A DNA stretch of 11,445 nt from Fischerella sp. (GCA_026419705.1 JANZYY010000114.1:1-11445), one strand, 5' to 3'. Positions 1 through 6,444 are shown, counted from the first letter of the stretch. Program-made: numbers and translations. The notes: generated by a model from the sequence alone, not told the origin.

Positions 1-23
1 GACCAAATCCGATTAAGGTTTTA

Positions 24-479
24 ATGCAAACGCCTTTACCGAGTTTGAGTCAACAAAGACGCCGCACATATAATGTGTGTGAGGATGAAGTAAAATATAC
101 ATTTAAATTATTAAATCGATATGTGTTTAACGAGGAGTTACCGACTCCTCGTTTTTTGCTTAAGCAGTCCCGGAAACATTGGGGGCAATGTCACGGAGAA
201 GTAGACCCAGTCAATGACCAAAGTTTTTGTATTATTGAAATAAATCGAAAATTTTATTGTGTGCAATGGTTTATTACTATACTTGCGCACGAAATGGCAC
301 ACCAATATCAATGGGACGTTTTAGGTACATATCGAGAGCAGCAGGGACTGCCTTTACTTTTAAGCCACGGTCCTAGTTTCTTTTTATTTAGAGACAGGTT
401 AGCAGAATACGGAATACCATTAAAAACAGATTACAGCACCGGCCGTTGGGCAAAATATCAAGATTTATTCAAAATGTAA
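24..479 (+). CDS. SprT-like zinc metalloprotease
   Basis: A 151-aa protein with the SprT-like layout: a helical N-terminal part, an RKHWGQCHG strand segment (residues 50-58, equivalent to the conserved WG.C region), then the HEMAH zinc motif at residues 89-93 (H89, E90 catalytic, H93) and a third likely zinc ligand H115 in LSHGPSF. SprT/Spartan-family proteases cut DNA-bound proteins in eukaryotes; phage versions are common but their role is not established. The ATG has AAGG at 15-18 as a Shine-Dalgarno. No signal peptide or membrane segment is seen, so it should act in the cytoplasm. Family assignment is secure; activity and substrate are inferred. Confidence 0.85.
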   Translation: MQTPLPSLSQQRRRTYNVCEDEVKYTFKLLNRYVFNEELPTPRFLLKQSRKHWGQCHGEVDPVNDQSFCIIEINRKFYCVQWFITILAHEMAHQYQWDVLGTYREQQGLPLLLSHGPSFFLFRDRLAEYGIPLKTDYSTGRWAKYQDLFKM

Positions 480-514
480 ACAAAAATAAATATTAAAACA
501 GTATTATTTTAACT

Positions 515-2125
515 ATGAGAATAAAAGATATTTTGTCTGAAGTTAACATGAGTCCCGGTGCGTTACAGGACTTTGTTAACAGTCCACAAGCACAAGGAAT
601 GCTGGCTGGTTTTGAGGCCGAACTAATATTTGTTGGCGCACTAAACAATGAAGACGCATCGCTCGAGCACAATGAAGAAATACCTGAAGATATAGATATA
701 CAGACTATAGCAAGTTTCTTCATGTTAAATAAAAATAGCAGAATTATTCAAGAGTTGTTAGATAATTTTTATTCTTATCTCACCGATAAAGCAAACAGAG
801 AAGCTCGAAGGCGAGCAAGAAGTGGCGTCAAAGATGATGAAATTAAAGAATTAATGAAAGAAGACGGTCTTAGCGATGAAGAAATTGATGCTGCATTTGA
901 AAACAATGATATAAGTGACTACGAAGAACGTTGGTTAGAAATCGTGCAAGAAAACATTTATGAAAATACAACCCTGTATCAATATCTAACCGATGAATTA
1001 AGTATAAATTATTATAGTGATTTTGTAGAACATGGTTTTGAATGGCCGTATGCTTCTGATGAAGATTTTAACAAAGAATCTGCAAAAGAAATTGCATTCA
1101 GCATGAGTCGTGCGTTAGGAAGAGCACCTTGGAGAGTCAGTGGCGAATACCACTCTGTAAAAAGAGACGAAGATACTTGGATTTTAGAACCTGATAGTAG
1201 TATAGAACCTGACAATGCAGGTGATATGGGAGTGGAAATAATCAGTCCTCCCATGCCTTTAAAGAAAACTTTAGAGATTTTACCTAAGTTTCTAACTTGG
1301 GCTAAAAATAACAACGGGTACACCAATGAGTCGACAGGATTTCACATGGGTGTTAGTTTACCTGAACAAAGCACAGAAAAAATTGATTATGTTAAGTTAG
1401 CTTTATTTTTAGGCGACAAATATGTTTTAGAACAATTTGATAGAATTAGCAATTCTTATACAAAAAGCACATTAAAAAATATTGAAGATCATATAAAGTC
1501 TGCAGATATTAACAACCTAAGTCAATACATGATTAACATGCGCGATAATATGATTGCTGAAGTTAGCCGCGCAATTGAGCAAAGTTTATTAAAGGACCGC
1601 CGTGTTAGTATTAATATGAAACATAACTATATTGAATTTCGAAGTGCCGGCGGAGATTATATTGAAAAGATTCCCGAATTAGTTAATACCATGATGCGAT
1701 ATGCTCGCGCTATGAGCATAGCAGCAGACCCCGATGCGTACAAGCAAGAATATCAAAAGAAACTTTATAAATTGCTAACATCTAAATTCCAAGGCAACGA
1801 TAGAGTAGAAAAATTTGCAACATGGATATCACAAGCGGTAAATTCCAGTACTGAAGAAAGTAAAAAAACAGCCAAGGATATGTTAAAGTATATTCAACAA
1901 AACGTTGAACTCACAAGACCAATACCCGGACAAGAACCTCCAAAGCCATTACAAACAATTAATCAAAATGATAAATTGTCAATGCCAAAATGGCGTGTAG
2001 GTGATGGCATTAACAGTGTATTAATAAGAGCGCCCGACGAAGAGCTTGCTCGACAGTATGCAATGCAAAATTTACAATCCGTTTTAAATACAAATAGACC
2101 TTTGCAAGTAGTGCCTATAAAATGA
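515..2125 (+). CDS. Amidoligase-like protein with capsid-targeting-like N-terminus
   Basis: A 536-aa protein. Residues 1-9 (MRIKDILSE) resemble T4 internal-protein leaders cleaved after Leu-x-Glu. An amidoligase/glutamate-cysteine-ligase-like core follows: GFEAEL (32-37) as the first acidic strand, W222 and EPDSS (225-229), GVEIISPP (239-246), STGFHMGV (273-280, the usual GfHvHv position) and YIEFRSAGG (372-380). Such COOH-NH2 ligases join amino groups to carboxylates using ATP. An acidic insert at about residues 95-160 separates the first strand from the core. Residues 488-536 form a small separate C-terminal domain ending in VVPIK. The usual second His of GFHVHV is replaced (FHMGV), so catalysis is uncertain. 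No clear Shine-Dalgarno precedes the ATG. The stop overlaps the next small ORF as ATGA. Substrate unknown. Confidence 0.7.
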   Translation: MRIKDILSEVNMSPGALQDFVNSPQAQGMLAGFEAELIFVGALNNEDASLEHNEEIPEDIDIQTIASFFMLNKNSRIIQELLDNFYSYLTDKANREARRRARSGVKDDEIKELMKEDGLSDEEIDAAFENNDISDYEERWLEIVQENIYENTTLYQYLTDELSINYYSDFVEHGFEWPYASDEDFNKESAKEIAFSMSRALGRAPWRVSGEYHSVKRDEDTWILEPDSSIEPDNAGDMGVEIISPPMPLKKTLEILPKFLTWAKNNNGYTNESTGFHMGVSLPEQSTEKIDYVKLALFLGDKYVLEQFDRISNSYTKSTLKNIEDHIKSADINNLSQYMINMRDNMIAEVSRAIEQSLLKDRRVSINMKHNYIEFRSAGGDYIEKIPELVNTMMRYARAMSIAADPDAYKQEYQKKLYKLLTSKFQGNDRVEKFATWISQAVNSSTEESKKTAKDMLKYIQQNVELTRPIPGQEPPKPLQTINQNDKLSMPKWRVGDGINSVLIRAPDEELARQYAMQNLQSVLNTNRPLQVVPIK

Positions 2126-2211
2126 AAATAAAAGATGTATTAGGTTCCATTGTCAATGAAGCTGACATTATGCAACGGGTCGACAGGACCCCTGTACTGG
2201 TGGATCCTTGA
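2122..2211 (+). pseudogene. 29-aa remnant: capsid-targeting leader joined to kinase tail
   Basis: A 29-codon reading frame starts on the ATGA overlap with the upstream stop. Its first 13 residues are MKIKDVLGSIVNE, a leader like those of the neighbours. Its last residues, DIMQRVDRTPVLVDP, match the C-terminal end of the kinase-like protein encoded at 2580-3632 (NIMRRGRTPVIVDPW) with a one-residue gap, and the stop TGA sits where that protein has Trp TGG. The simplest reading is an older copy of a leader-plus-kinase gene that lost its middle by deletion. It could still be translated as a short peptide. That both ends match is seen directly; the deletion history is inferred. Confidence 0.65.
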
Positions 2212-2238
2212 TTTAAAGGCAATTTAAGTTGAAGCAAA

Positions 2239-2586
2239 ATGAAAATATTTGAAATTATTCAATCCTTGAACGAAGAAACTTATGAAGGAAATGGGTTTTT
2301 TGAAGCTTACGGCTATTTAGAATACGATGAAAATCAGTTAGTTGAAGCCGAGTATCGTGGTCGTAAGGTCCCTCTTAATAAACCCATGCGCGGTGATGTT
2401 AAAAAATTTAAAGTTTACGTTAAAGATCCTAAAACTGGAAACGTTAAGAAAGTAAACTTTGGCGATCCTGATATGAAAATAAAGAAAAGCAATCCTGCCC
2501 GACGCCGTAGTTTTAGAGCAAGACATCGCTGCGACAATCCAGGTCCAAAAACTAAAGCGAGATATTGGAGTTGTCGCAAATGGTAA
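2239..2586 (+). CDS. Basic 115-aa phage protein with capsid-targeting-like leader
   Basis: The leader MKIFEIIQSLNE (1-12) fits the hydrophobic-then-LxE pattern of T4 internal head proteins. An acidic, Tyr/Glu-rich stretch (14-40) follows, then a Lys/Arg-rich domain: YRGRKVPLNKP (39-49), KVYVKDPKTGNVKKVNFGDP (58-77) and a C-terminal block RARHRCDNPGPKTKARYW (93-110) ending SCRKW. C98, C112 and H96 could bind metal or stabilise a small fold. From memory this C-terminal block recurs in marine T4-like phages without known function. Strong positive charge suggests nucleic-acid contact, perhaps with packaged DNA (inference). No good Shine-Dalgarno is visible. It overlaps the next gene's start (ATGGTAA). 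Confidence 0.75.
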   Translation: MKIFEIIQSLNEETYEGNGFFEAYGYLEYDENQLVEAEYRGRKVPLNKPMRGDVKKFKVYVKDPKTGNVKKVNFGDPDMKIKKSNPARRRSFRARHRCDNPGPKTKARYWSCRKW

Positions 2587-3632
2587 AAATTTTTGAAATT
2601 ACTGCTGCTGAACTTGATGCTGTCGAAAAGTTTGCAGATGCACTTTGGGGCAAATTGGGCATTGATATTGATTTTACTCGACATTTTTTAGATCGCGTCA
2701 ATGATGAACGTAATGGTAAACCAATTAATGCTGCAGAACTTATTAGATTGTTTAAAAAAGAATATGCTGAACATGGTCGAAATATTTCCAAGCTCAGCAA
2801 CACCGAAGCAGTAATGAAGGATTTGCTAACCAATATTAATTTACCTTTTGTTTATCTTGATAATAACCAAGATAAAGATCGATTGGTAGCAAAAACCGTC
2901 ATGAGAAAATCAGATTTTAAAACATCCGATCCTGAATTTATTGTTGATGATACTGAAGAGGATGTTTTAAGACATGCAGAGAATAGAAAAAATATTGCGC
3001 AAACTTTAAAGCAGGCAGGCTACAAAAAAATAGGCAGTGGTATAGACTCCACAGTGTGGACTAAAGATGGACAGAATGTAATTAAAATTGTCATGCCCGA
3101 ATTGAGCACAGACCTTAAAGGTGCTGCCGGTTTGATGAATGATTTTTATAACTTTTGTCAAATACATAAAAACAGTCCATTCTTGCCAAAATTTATAAAA
3201 TTTGTCAACAAGGAATTAGAACAGTTTAGCGAAAACGGAGTCGATTATGTTTTGATAGGCATGGAAAAGCTACAAAAACTAAATCAACAAAGCTACGAAA
3301 CTGCATTTTATTGGTTACTGACTGATCTTGTAACTAGATTGTCTTCCTGGGAACAAATATTAAATACTTTAGACAGTGATAAATTTTGGCATAACTTTTT
3401 AAGTACAATACATGCTAGTGTTAATACCGATAATGTTGAGGAAAAGGCTTATGTTTTTTGGCAGAAGTTACAAGAGGATTATAAATTGATAAGTAAAATA
3501 CAAGCATTTTTTGAAATAATGAGAGCTTGTTATGAATTTGGTCGAAGTAAAGGGTATGCTTGGGATTTACACACCGAAAATATTATGCGTAGAGGACGAA
3601 CTCCTGTAATAGTAGATCCGTGGACAACATAA
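2580..3632 (+). CDS. Fusion of conserved phage domain with protein-kinase-like domain
   Basis: A 350-aa protein. The ATG at 2580 is preferred over TTG 2565 because GGAG at 2567-2570 lies nine bases upstream and because it gives the leader MVKIFEITAAE, like the neighbours. Residues about 15-120 form a domain with FTRHFLDRVNDERN (32-45) and AKTVMRKSDFKTS (104-116), familiar from marine phages; its H..R pattern recalls small RelE/BrnT-like nucleases, but this is only a resemblance. Residues 138-350 look kinase-like: glycine-rich IGSGIDSTVW (151-160), VIKIV with K169 as the ATP lysine, catalytic-loop DLHTENIM (329-336), and VDPW (345-348) in place of DFG. The protein stops three residues later, so there is no usual C-terminal lobe beyond the metal-binding loop. 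Target and activity unknown. Confidence 0.75.
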   Translation: MVKIFEITAAELDAVEKFADALWGKLGIDIDFTRHFLDRVNDERNGKPINAAELIRLFKKEYAEHGRNISKLSNTEAVMKDLLTNINLPFVYLDNNQDKDRLVAKTVMRKSDFKTSDPEFIVDDTEEDVLRHAENRKNIAQTLKQAGYKKIGSGIDSTVWTKDGQNVIKIVMPELSTDLKGAAGLMNDFYNFCQIHKNSPFLPKFIKFVNKELEQFSENGVDYVLIGMEKLQKLNQQSYETAFYWLLTDLVTRLSSWEQILNTLDSDKFWHNFLSTIHASVNTDNVEEKAYVFWQKLQEDYKLISKIQAFFEIMRACYEFGRSKGYAWDLHTENIMRRGRTPVIVDPWTT

Positions 3633-3650
3633 TAGCACCGAGAGTGTATA

Positions 3651-3776
3651 ATGAGATTAGAATAATTATTTGAATACAATGGAGATGTTACAGCAAAAAA
3701 CTGGGATGCAAAACCGTTACTGGTTGCTAACAAAGATAGAAATTATAAACACAAAAGAAAATTACAAGAGAAGTAA
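3651..3776 (+). pseudogene. Short leader-type gene interrupted by TAA at codon 5
   Basis: From ATG 3651 the frame reads MRLE, then TAA (3663-3665), then LFEYNGDVTAKNWDAKPLL and a Lys/Arg-rich end stopping at 3776. Reading the TAA as CAA (Gln) would restore MRLEQLFE, a leader of the same kind as the adjacent genes and similar in pattern to MELITELFDE of T4 Alt. GAGAG just upstream could serve as ribosome site. The intact product would be about 41 residues. It is either a recent nonsense mutation or a base error. The final TAA overlaps the ATG of the mini-frame at 3776. Confidence 0.55.
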
Positions 3777-3811
3777 TGAAAAAATTGTTAAACAAAATTA
3801 ATACACAATGA
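3776..3811 (+). CDS. 11-aa mini-frame coupled to the next gene
   Basis: The frame MKKLLNKINTQ starts within a TAATG overlap with the interrupted gene upstream and ends in an ATGA overlap with the gene at 3808. That gene has no Shine-Dalgarno of its own, so translation of this mini-frame may carry ribosomes to it. No function beyond coupling is suggested, and the overlaps could be chance in AT-rich DNA. Confidence 0.3.
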   Translation: MKKLLNKINTQ

Positions 3812-4863
3812 GATACAGTCACTTAGTCAAACCTTTAAACGAAGTATTTGACCAGCCATACCCCACACAATGGCAAAAGTATAGTGATGGCTATAACGTT
3901 TATTTTGAAGTGGCCAATGGTGACACAGTAATGATACAATTCGAAGAGTGGCGTGGTCCAGACGTATGGTTAGTAGCATTTAAGCGTGGGGGGAGCTGGC
4001 TACAAACAAACACCGGTGACGAGTTTAGAATTTTTGCTACAGTAATACATGCCATTAAAGAGTTTATTCAAAAAGTAAATCCAACTTATATTGCATTCAT
4101 TAGTAACAAAGGAGAAGGATCAAGAAGCAAACTTTATCAAAAGATAATGCAACGATTATTATCAAGTACCAGTTTTGTCAATATGACCAACAAGTTAGAC
4201 AAGATACCAGACACCATAACAAGAAATTGGTTAAAGAATAAGATTGACATGTATCAAGAATATGATATATTTGTATTAATGCGAAGTGATCTTGCATCAA
4301 AACCGGTGGAAAAAGATAATACACGTTCTTACAATAGTCCCAATATATTGCGTGTCGGTAATTTACGAGCACAAGAATCAGTGAGATCGCAAGGAAATCA
4401 ACAGTTGGATGAAAATGGTGTCGACAATATCATCAATAATGTCAGAGGCGCTGGTGCTGTGCCCAACAATCAAGACGTTGATTATTTTGGTATGCGGGTC
4501 AAAGTAAAACCCAGTGTATTTTTAAAACTATCATTGCCCCTCGAACCAGAATCCGAATATCTAACCAAGTTAATTCAATATCTAAAAAATGGTGGCCAAA
4601 TTGGTTCTCCATTTCTAGAAATACAACTGCCAGACGCTTGGTTTGAAGGTAAATTTGAAGAACTGCCTCGTGTTAAAGGACATGAAGGAAGACACCGCAT
4701 GATGGCCATCCAGGAGATATGGGGCGATATACCTGTTGAAACACATTTATTTTTTAGAGGTGGAGTTAGAGCTAGAAATTTGACACCCGACATTCAGCGT
4801 GCTCTAAATGAAGAAATTATCAGTGAATCCGGGCGTGCAGTCATGGGTCCTTGGTTTCGTTGA
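3808..4863 (+). CDS. Two-domain phage protein with GHEGRHR C-terminal domain
   Basis: A 351-aa protein. Residues 1-12 (MRYSHLVKPLNE) again match the leader with an LxE cleavage point. Residues 25-160 form an alpha/beta domain; NPTYIAFISNKGEGSRSKLY (91-110) looks like the acetyltransferase-like fold seen in some phage head-associated proteins, though GNAT motifs are not clear. A linker (162-222) precedes a second domain, VDYFGMRVKVKPSVFLKLSL (224-243) through LPRVKGHEGRHRMMAIQ (286-302). The GHEGRHR (291-297) plus a following 'PV' strand resembles the DGRHR-type loop of ParB/sulfiredoxin-like domains. No cysteines or membrane segments are seen. Function unknown; the leader and neighbours suggest a packaged protein. 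Confidence 0.7.
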   Translation: MRYSHLVKPLNEVFDQPYPTQWQKYSDGYNVYFEVANGDTVMIQFEEWRGPDVWLVAFKRGGSWLQTNTGDEFRIFATVIHAIKEFIQKVNPTYIAFISNKGEGSRSKLYQKIMQRLLSSTSFVNMTNKLDKIPDTITRNWLKNKIDMYQEYDIFVLMRSDLASKPVEKDNTRSYNSPNILRVGNLRAQESVRSQGNQQLDENGVDNIINNVRGAGAVPNNQDVDYFGMRVKVKPSVFLKLSLPLEPESEYLTKLIQYLKNGGQIGSPFLEIQLPDAWFEGKFEELPRVKGHEGRHRMMAIQEIWGDIPVETHLFFRGGVRARNLTPDIQRALNEEIISESGRAVMGPWFR

Positions 4864-4883
4864 TGTTGTGAAAACGCCACAAC

Positions 4884-4900
4884 GTGTAACAATTGTAACA
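4884..4900 (+). promoter_or_regulatory. TGTAACA direct repeat upstream of the HD-gene promoter
   Basis: Two exact TGTAACA copies (4885-4891 and 4894-4900, nine-base period) sit six bases upstream of the -35 box. The reverse complement TGTTACA occurs in tandem next to the promoter at 6453. This placement suits an activator or repressor site; the protein is unknown. Confidence 0.4.
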
Positions 4901-4905
4901 GACGG

Positions 4906-4934
4906 TTGACGTTGGCGAGATTTAATGCTATAAT
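4906..4934 (+). promoter_or_regulatory. Sigma70-type promoter, likely giving a leaderless mRNA
   Basis: TTGACG (4906-4911), a 17-base spacer and TATAAT (4929-4934) form a near-perfect sigma70 promoter. The expected start of transcription, about seven bases after the -10 box, falls on or next to A4941 of the ATG, leaving no room for a leader or ribosome site. Confidence 0.8.
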
Positions 4935-4940
4935 ATAGCT

Positions 4941-5462
4941 ATGAAAGATTTAATCACCGAAGCTCGTGAATTTGCCGCTGCTGCGCACGCTCGCGTAAAT
5001 CAGCGCCGCAAATATACGGATCAACCCTACATTGTGCATCCAGCAGAAGTGGCTAAAATTCTTTCCGATCACGGCTGTAACAAATTTCAAATTGCTGCTG
5101 GATGGCTGCACGATGTGGTGGAAGACACAGGTGTCGATATTCTGGAGATTCGTGAAAGGTTTGGTAGTACAGTTGCATGCCTTGTTTATTACTGCACCGA
5201 TATCAGCAAACCCATTGACGGCAACCGCGCCGTTCGAAAAGAAATCGACAGACGTCACGCTGCTCAAGGTCCAACAGAGGCGCACGACATCAAGCTGGCT
5301 GACATGATCAGTAACCTTAGCAGCATTGCAGCTCACGATCCCAACTTTGCCAAAACTTATGTAAAAGAAAAACGTGCACTTTTTGAATCAATTACAGGAA
5401 AAGCCAGTCTAAGAAGAATAACTGAAGATCTCATCGTTCAAATTGAACAACAGTTATTTTAA
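4941..5462 (+). CDS. HD-domain (p)ppGpp hydrolase-like protein (SpoT/MESH1 type)
   Basis: A 173-aa single-domain HD protein with the SpoT-hydrolase/MESH1 signature. It has RRK near R22-K24, H33 in YIVHP, LHDVVEDT (56-63; H57-D58 metal ligands and the E61-D62 pair typical of hydrolases), and KLADMISNL (118-126; D121 and N125). The length fits small alarmone hydrolases and no synthetase domain is present. It should remove pyrophosphate from (p)ppGpp in a Mn-dependent reaction, relieving the stringent response; MESH1 relatives can also dephosphorylate NADPH, so the substrate is not certain. The strong promoter at 4906 and lack of a Shine-Dalgarno imply an early, leaderless transcript. A small membrane-protein gene follows six bases later. 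Confidence 0.85.
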   Translation: MKDLITEAREFAAAAHARVNQRRKYTDQPYIVHPAEVAKILSDHGCNKFQIAAGWLHDVVEDTGVDILEIRERFGSTVACLVYYCTDISKPIDGNRAVRKEIDRRHAAQGPTEAHDIKLADMISNLSSIAAHDPNFAKTYVKEKRALFESITGKASLRRITEDLIVQIEQQLF

Positions 5463-5467
5463 CTATC

Positions 5468-5668
5468 ATGCTAAAATTAATTTTTCTTGCCGTTTTTTTT
5501 ATCACTGCAATTATTTTGATTGCAGTAATTATTAACATTCGAAATCGAATTGAAAAAGCAAAGCGTTTGCGCGAGCTCGAATTAATTCGAAACAGTCGCC
5601 AAAGTATGTTTATTGAAGATCTGCACGACAGTCATTGTTGGAACGAATCGTATAAACATTTTGATTAA
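5468..5668 (+). CDS. Small single-pass membrane protein
   Basis: A 66-aa protein with a strongly hydrophobic N-terminal segment (about residues 3-24, LIFLAVFFITAIILIAVIIN) followed by a charged, helical, Arg/Glu-rich region (25-45) and a His/Cys-containing tail. This suggests an inner-membrane anchor with a cytoplasmic tail, with positive-inside flanking Arg and Lys. It starts five bases after the HD gene's stop, has no clear Shine-Dalgarno and is probably co-transcribed with it. No family recognised. Confidence 0.6.
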   Translation: MLKLIFLAVFFITAIILIAVIINIRNRIEKAKRLRELELIRNSRQSMFIEDLHDSHCWNESYKHFD

Positions 5669-5712
5669 AGGCATAGAGTCTGTGGACCAAATCTAGACAA
5701 AACACTGTTTTG

Positions 5713-5895
5713 ATGTATATAATTAGTTTAATTCTTTTTGGAATACTGTTCGGTGCAGTGCTTACTTCTGTCGTTGATCCCAGCCAATGGCAGTGGTGGG
5801 TCATATTGATTTTGTTTATTTTTCAAGGTCTTGTTATAAGCATATTAGAAGTGCTTACTGGACAAGAAAACATCGACAATGATGACATAATCTAA
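5713..5895 (+). CDS. Small two-helix membrane protein
   Basis: A 60-aa protein from ATG 5713 (the TTG just upstream is less likely). Two hydrophobic segments are visible, about residues 2-18 (YIISLILFGILFGAVL) and 28-47 (WWVILILFIFQGLVISIL), joined by a short SVVDPSQWQ turn, with an acidic tail NIDNDD. It is probably an inner-membrane hairpin protein. No ribosome site is obvious. The following gene starts one base after its stop, indicating co-transcription. No family recognised; small membrane proteins of this type are common in large phages and often affect host membranes, but nothing here shows the role. Confidence 0.55.
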   Translation: MYIISLILFGILFGAVLTSVVDPSQWQWWVILILFIFQGLVISILEVLTGQENIDNDDII

Positions 5896-5896
5896 T

Positions 5897-6227
5897 ATGG
5901 AAAATATTCATTTTGGTTTTATCGGTTGGCATCAAGATGCCAAATCAGACAAAATTTGGGGATGGTTTGCAGTAGGAAATGCTTTAAGACCTGATTCAAT
6001 TTGGTTAGAACGAGGCAGCCCATGCTATGTGTTTTGGGGACAGGCGCGGCGGTGCCATGCAGTTTAAACAGAAAATCATCGGAAAAAATTTAGAAAAACT
6101 ACGCTACGGTAAAGTGCAAAAGGGCTATAGTCATATCACACTGGATCAACTACTAAAAATGGTCCCAGATTTTCAAGATAGACTAGAGCAGCGTTTCATG
6201 CTTAAAATTCTTATGGGCAGTCAATGA
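5897..6227 (+). pseudogene. WGR-like small phage gene split by a frameshift
   Basis: Frame one (5897-6067) encodes MENIHFGFIGWHQDAKSDKI, then WGWF and a run to YVFWG before drifting into an out-of-character end (QARRCHAV). The next frame (from about 6027) continues the sense with DRRGGAMQFKQKIIG and ends ...MLKILMGSQ at 6227. Skipping one G in the GGGG run at 6036-6039 joins them into a 109-aa protein reading YVFWDRRGGAMQFK, like the F-W-G-R-R-G...QFK pattern of WGR-type domains in phage proteins. The break may be a real mutation, a homopolymer error or, less likely, programmed +1 frameshifting. If frameshifting is absent, ATG 6027 could start a 66-aa C-terminal piece. Its stop overlaps the next gene as ATGA. 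Confidence 0.65.
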
Positions 6228-6376
6228 ACCAAGACGACATTGTTTACCGCTTATTTAAGCGAGCAGAGATACGTAGACAAATTCCTGGGCGTAAAAGCGT
6301 GCAAGAGGGAAGGCCGGACAGAATAGCCGACATCTTAGAGGAAGCTGCTGCTGAGATACAGCGCCTGCGGGTTTAG
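6224..6376 (+). CDS. Small conserved-looking phage protein, 50 aa
   Basis: MNQDDIVYRLFKRAEIRRQI starts on an ATGA overlap with the upstream stop. It continues with PGRKSVQEGRPDRIADILEE and an Ala/Glu-rich helix ending IQRLRV at the TAG stop. The order of an RRAEIRRQIPxRKSVQEG block and a DRIADxLEEAAxEIxRLR helix is a pattern I recognise from many unrelated phages, where it is annotated only as hypothetical. It is soluble and probably helical, perhaps coiled-coil at the C-terminus (35-50). No catalytic residues stand out. It is likely translated by coupling. The next 139 bases hold the promoter and repeats of the following gene. Confidence 0.7.
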   Translation: MNQDDIVYRLFKRAEIRRQIPGRKSVQEGRPDRIADILEEAAAEIQRLRV

Positions 6377-6414
6377 TTGTCAACCTAAAAAACTGTGTGA
6401 TTTTGCACACTATT

Positions 6415-6444
6415 TTTGTTACACTTTGTTACACTTTGTTGCAC
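6415..6444 (+). repeat. Three tandem 10-bp repeats (TTTGTTACAC)
   Basis: TTTGTTACAC at 6415-6424 and 6425-6434 and TTTGTTGCAC at 6435-6444 are directly abutting and end nine bases before the -35 box of the 6453 promoter. A 10-base period puts each copy on nearly the same DNA face, as for a regulator bound cooperatively or an upstream activating element. An inverted GTGTG/CACAC pair (6395-6399, 6406-6410) lies just upstream. Confidence 0.7.

Noticed and set aside
485..492. AATAAATA as a late promoter for the amidoligase gene
   Set aside because: It differs from TATAAATA at the first base and the surroundings are all AT; chance match cannot be excluded.
3651..3776. TAA read as glutamine (alternative genetic code)
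   Set aside because: Many genes here end at TAA in sensible places, so a single in-frame TAA is better explained by mutation or error.
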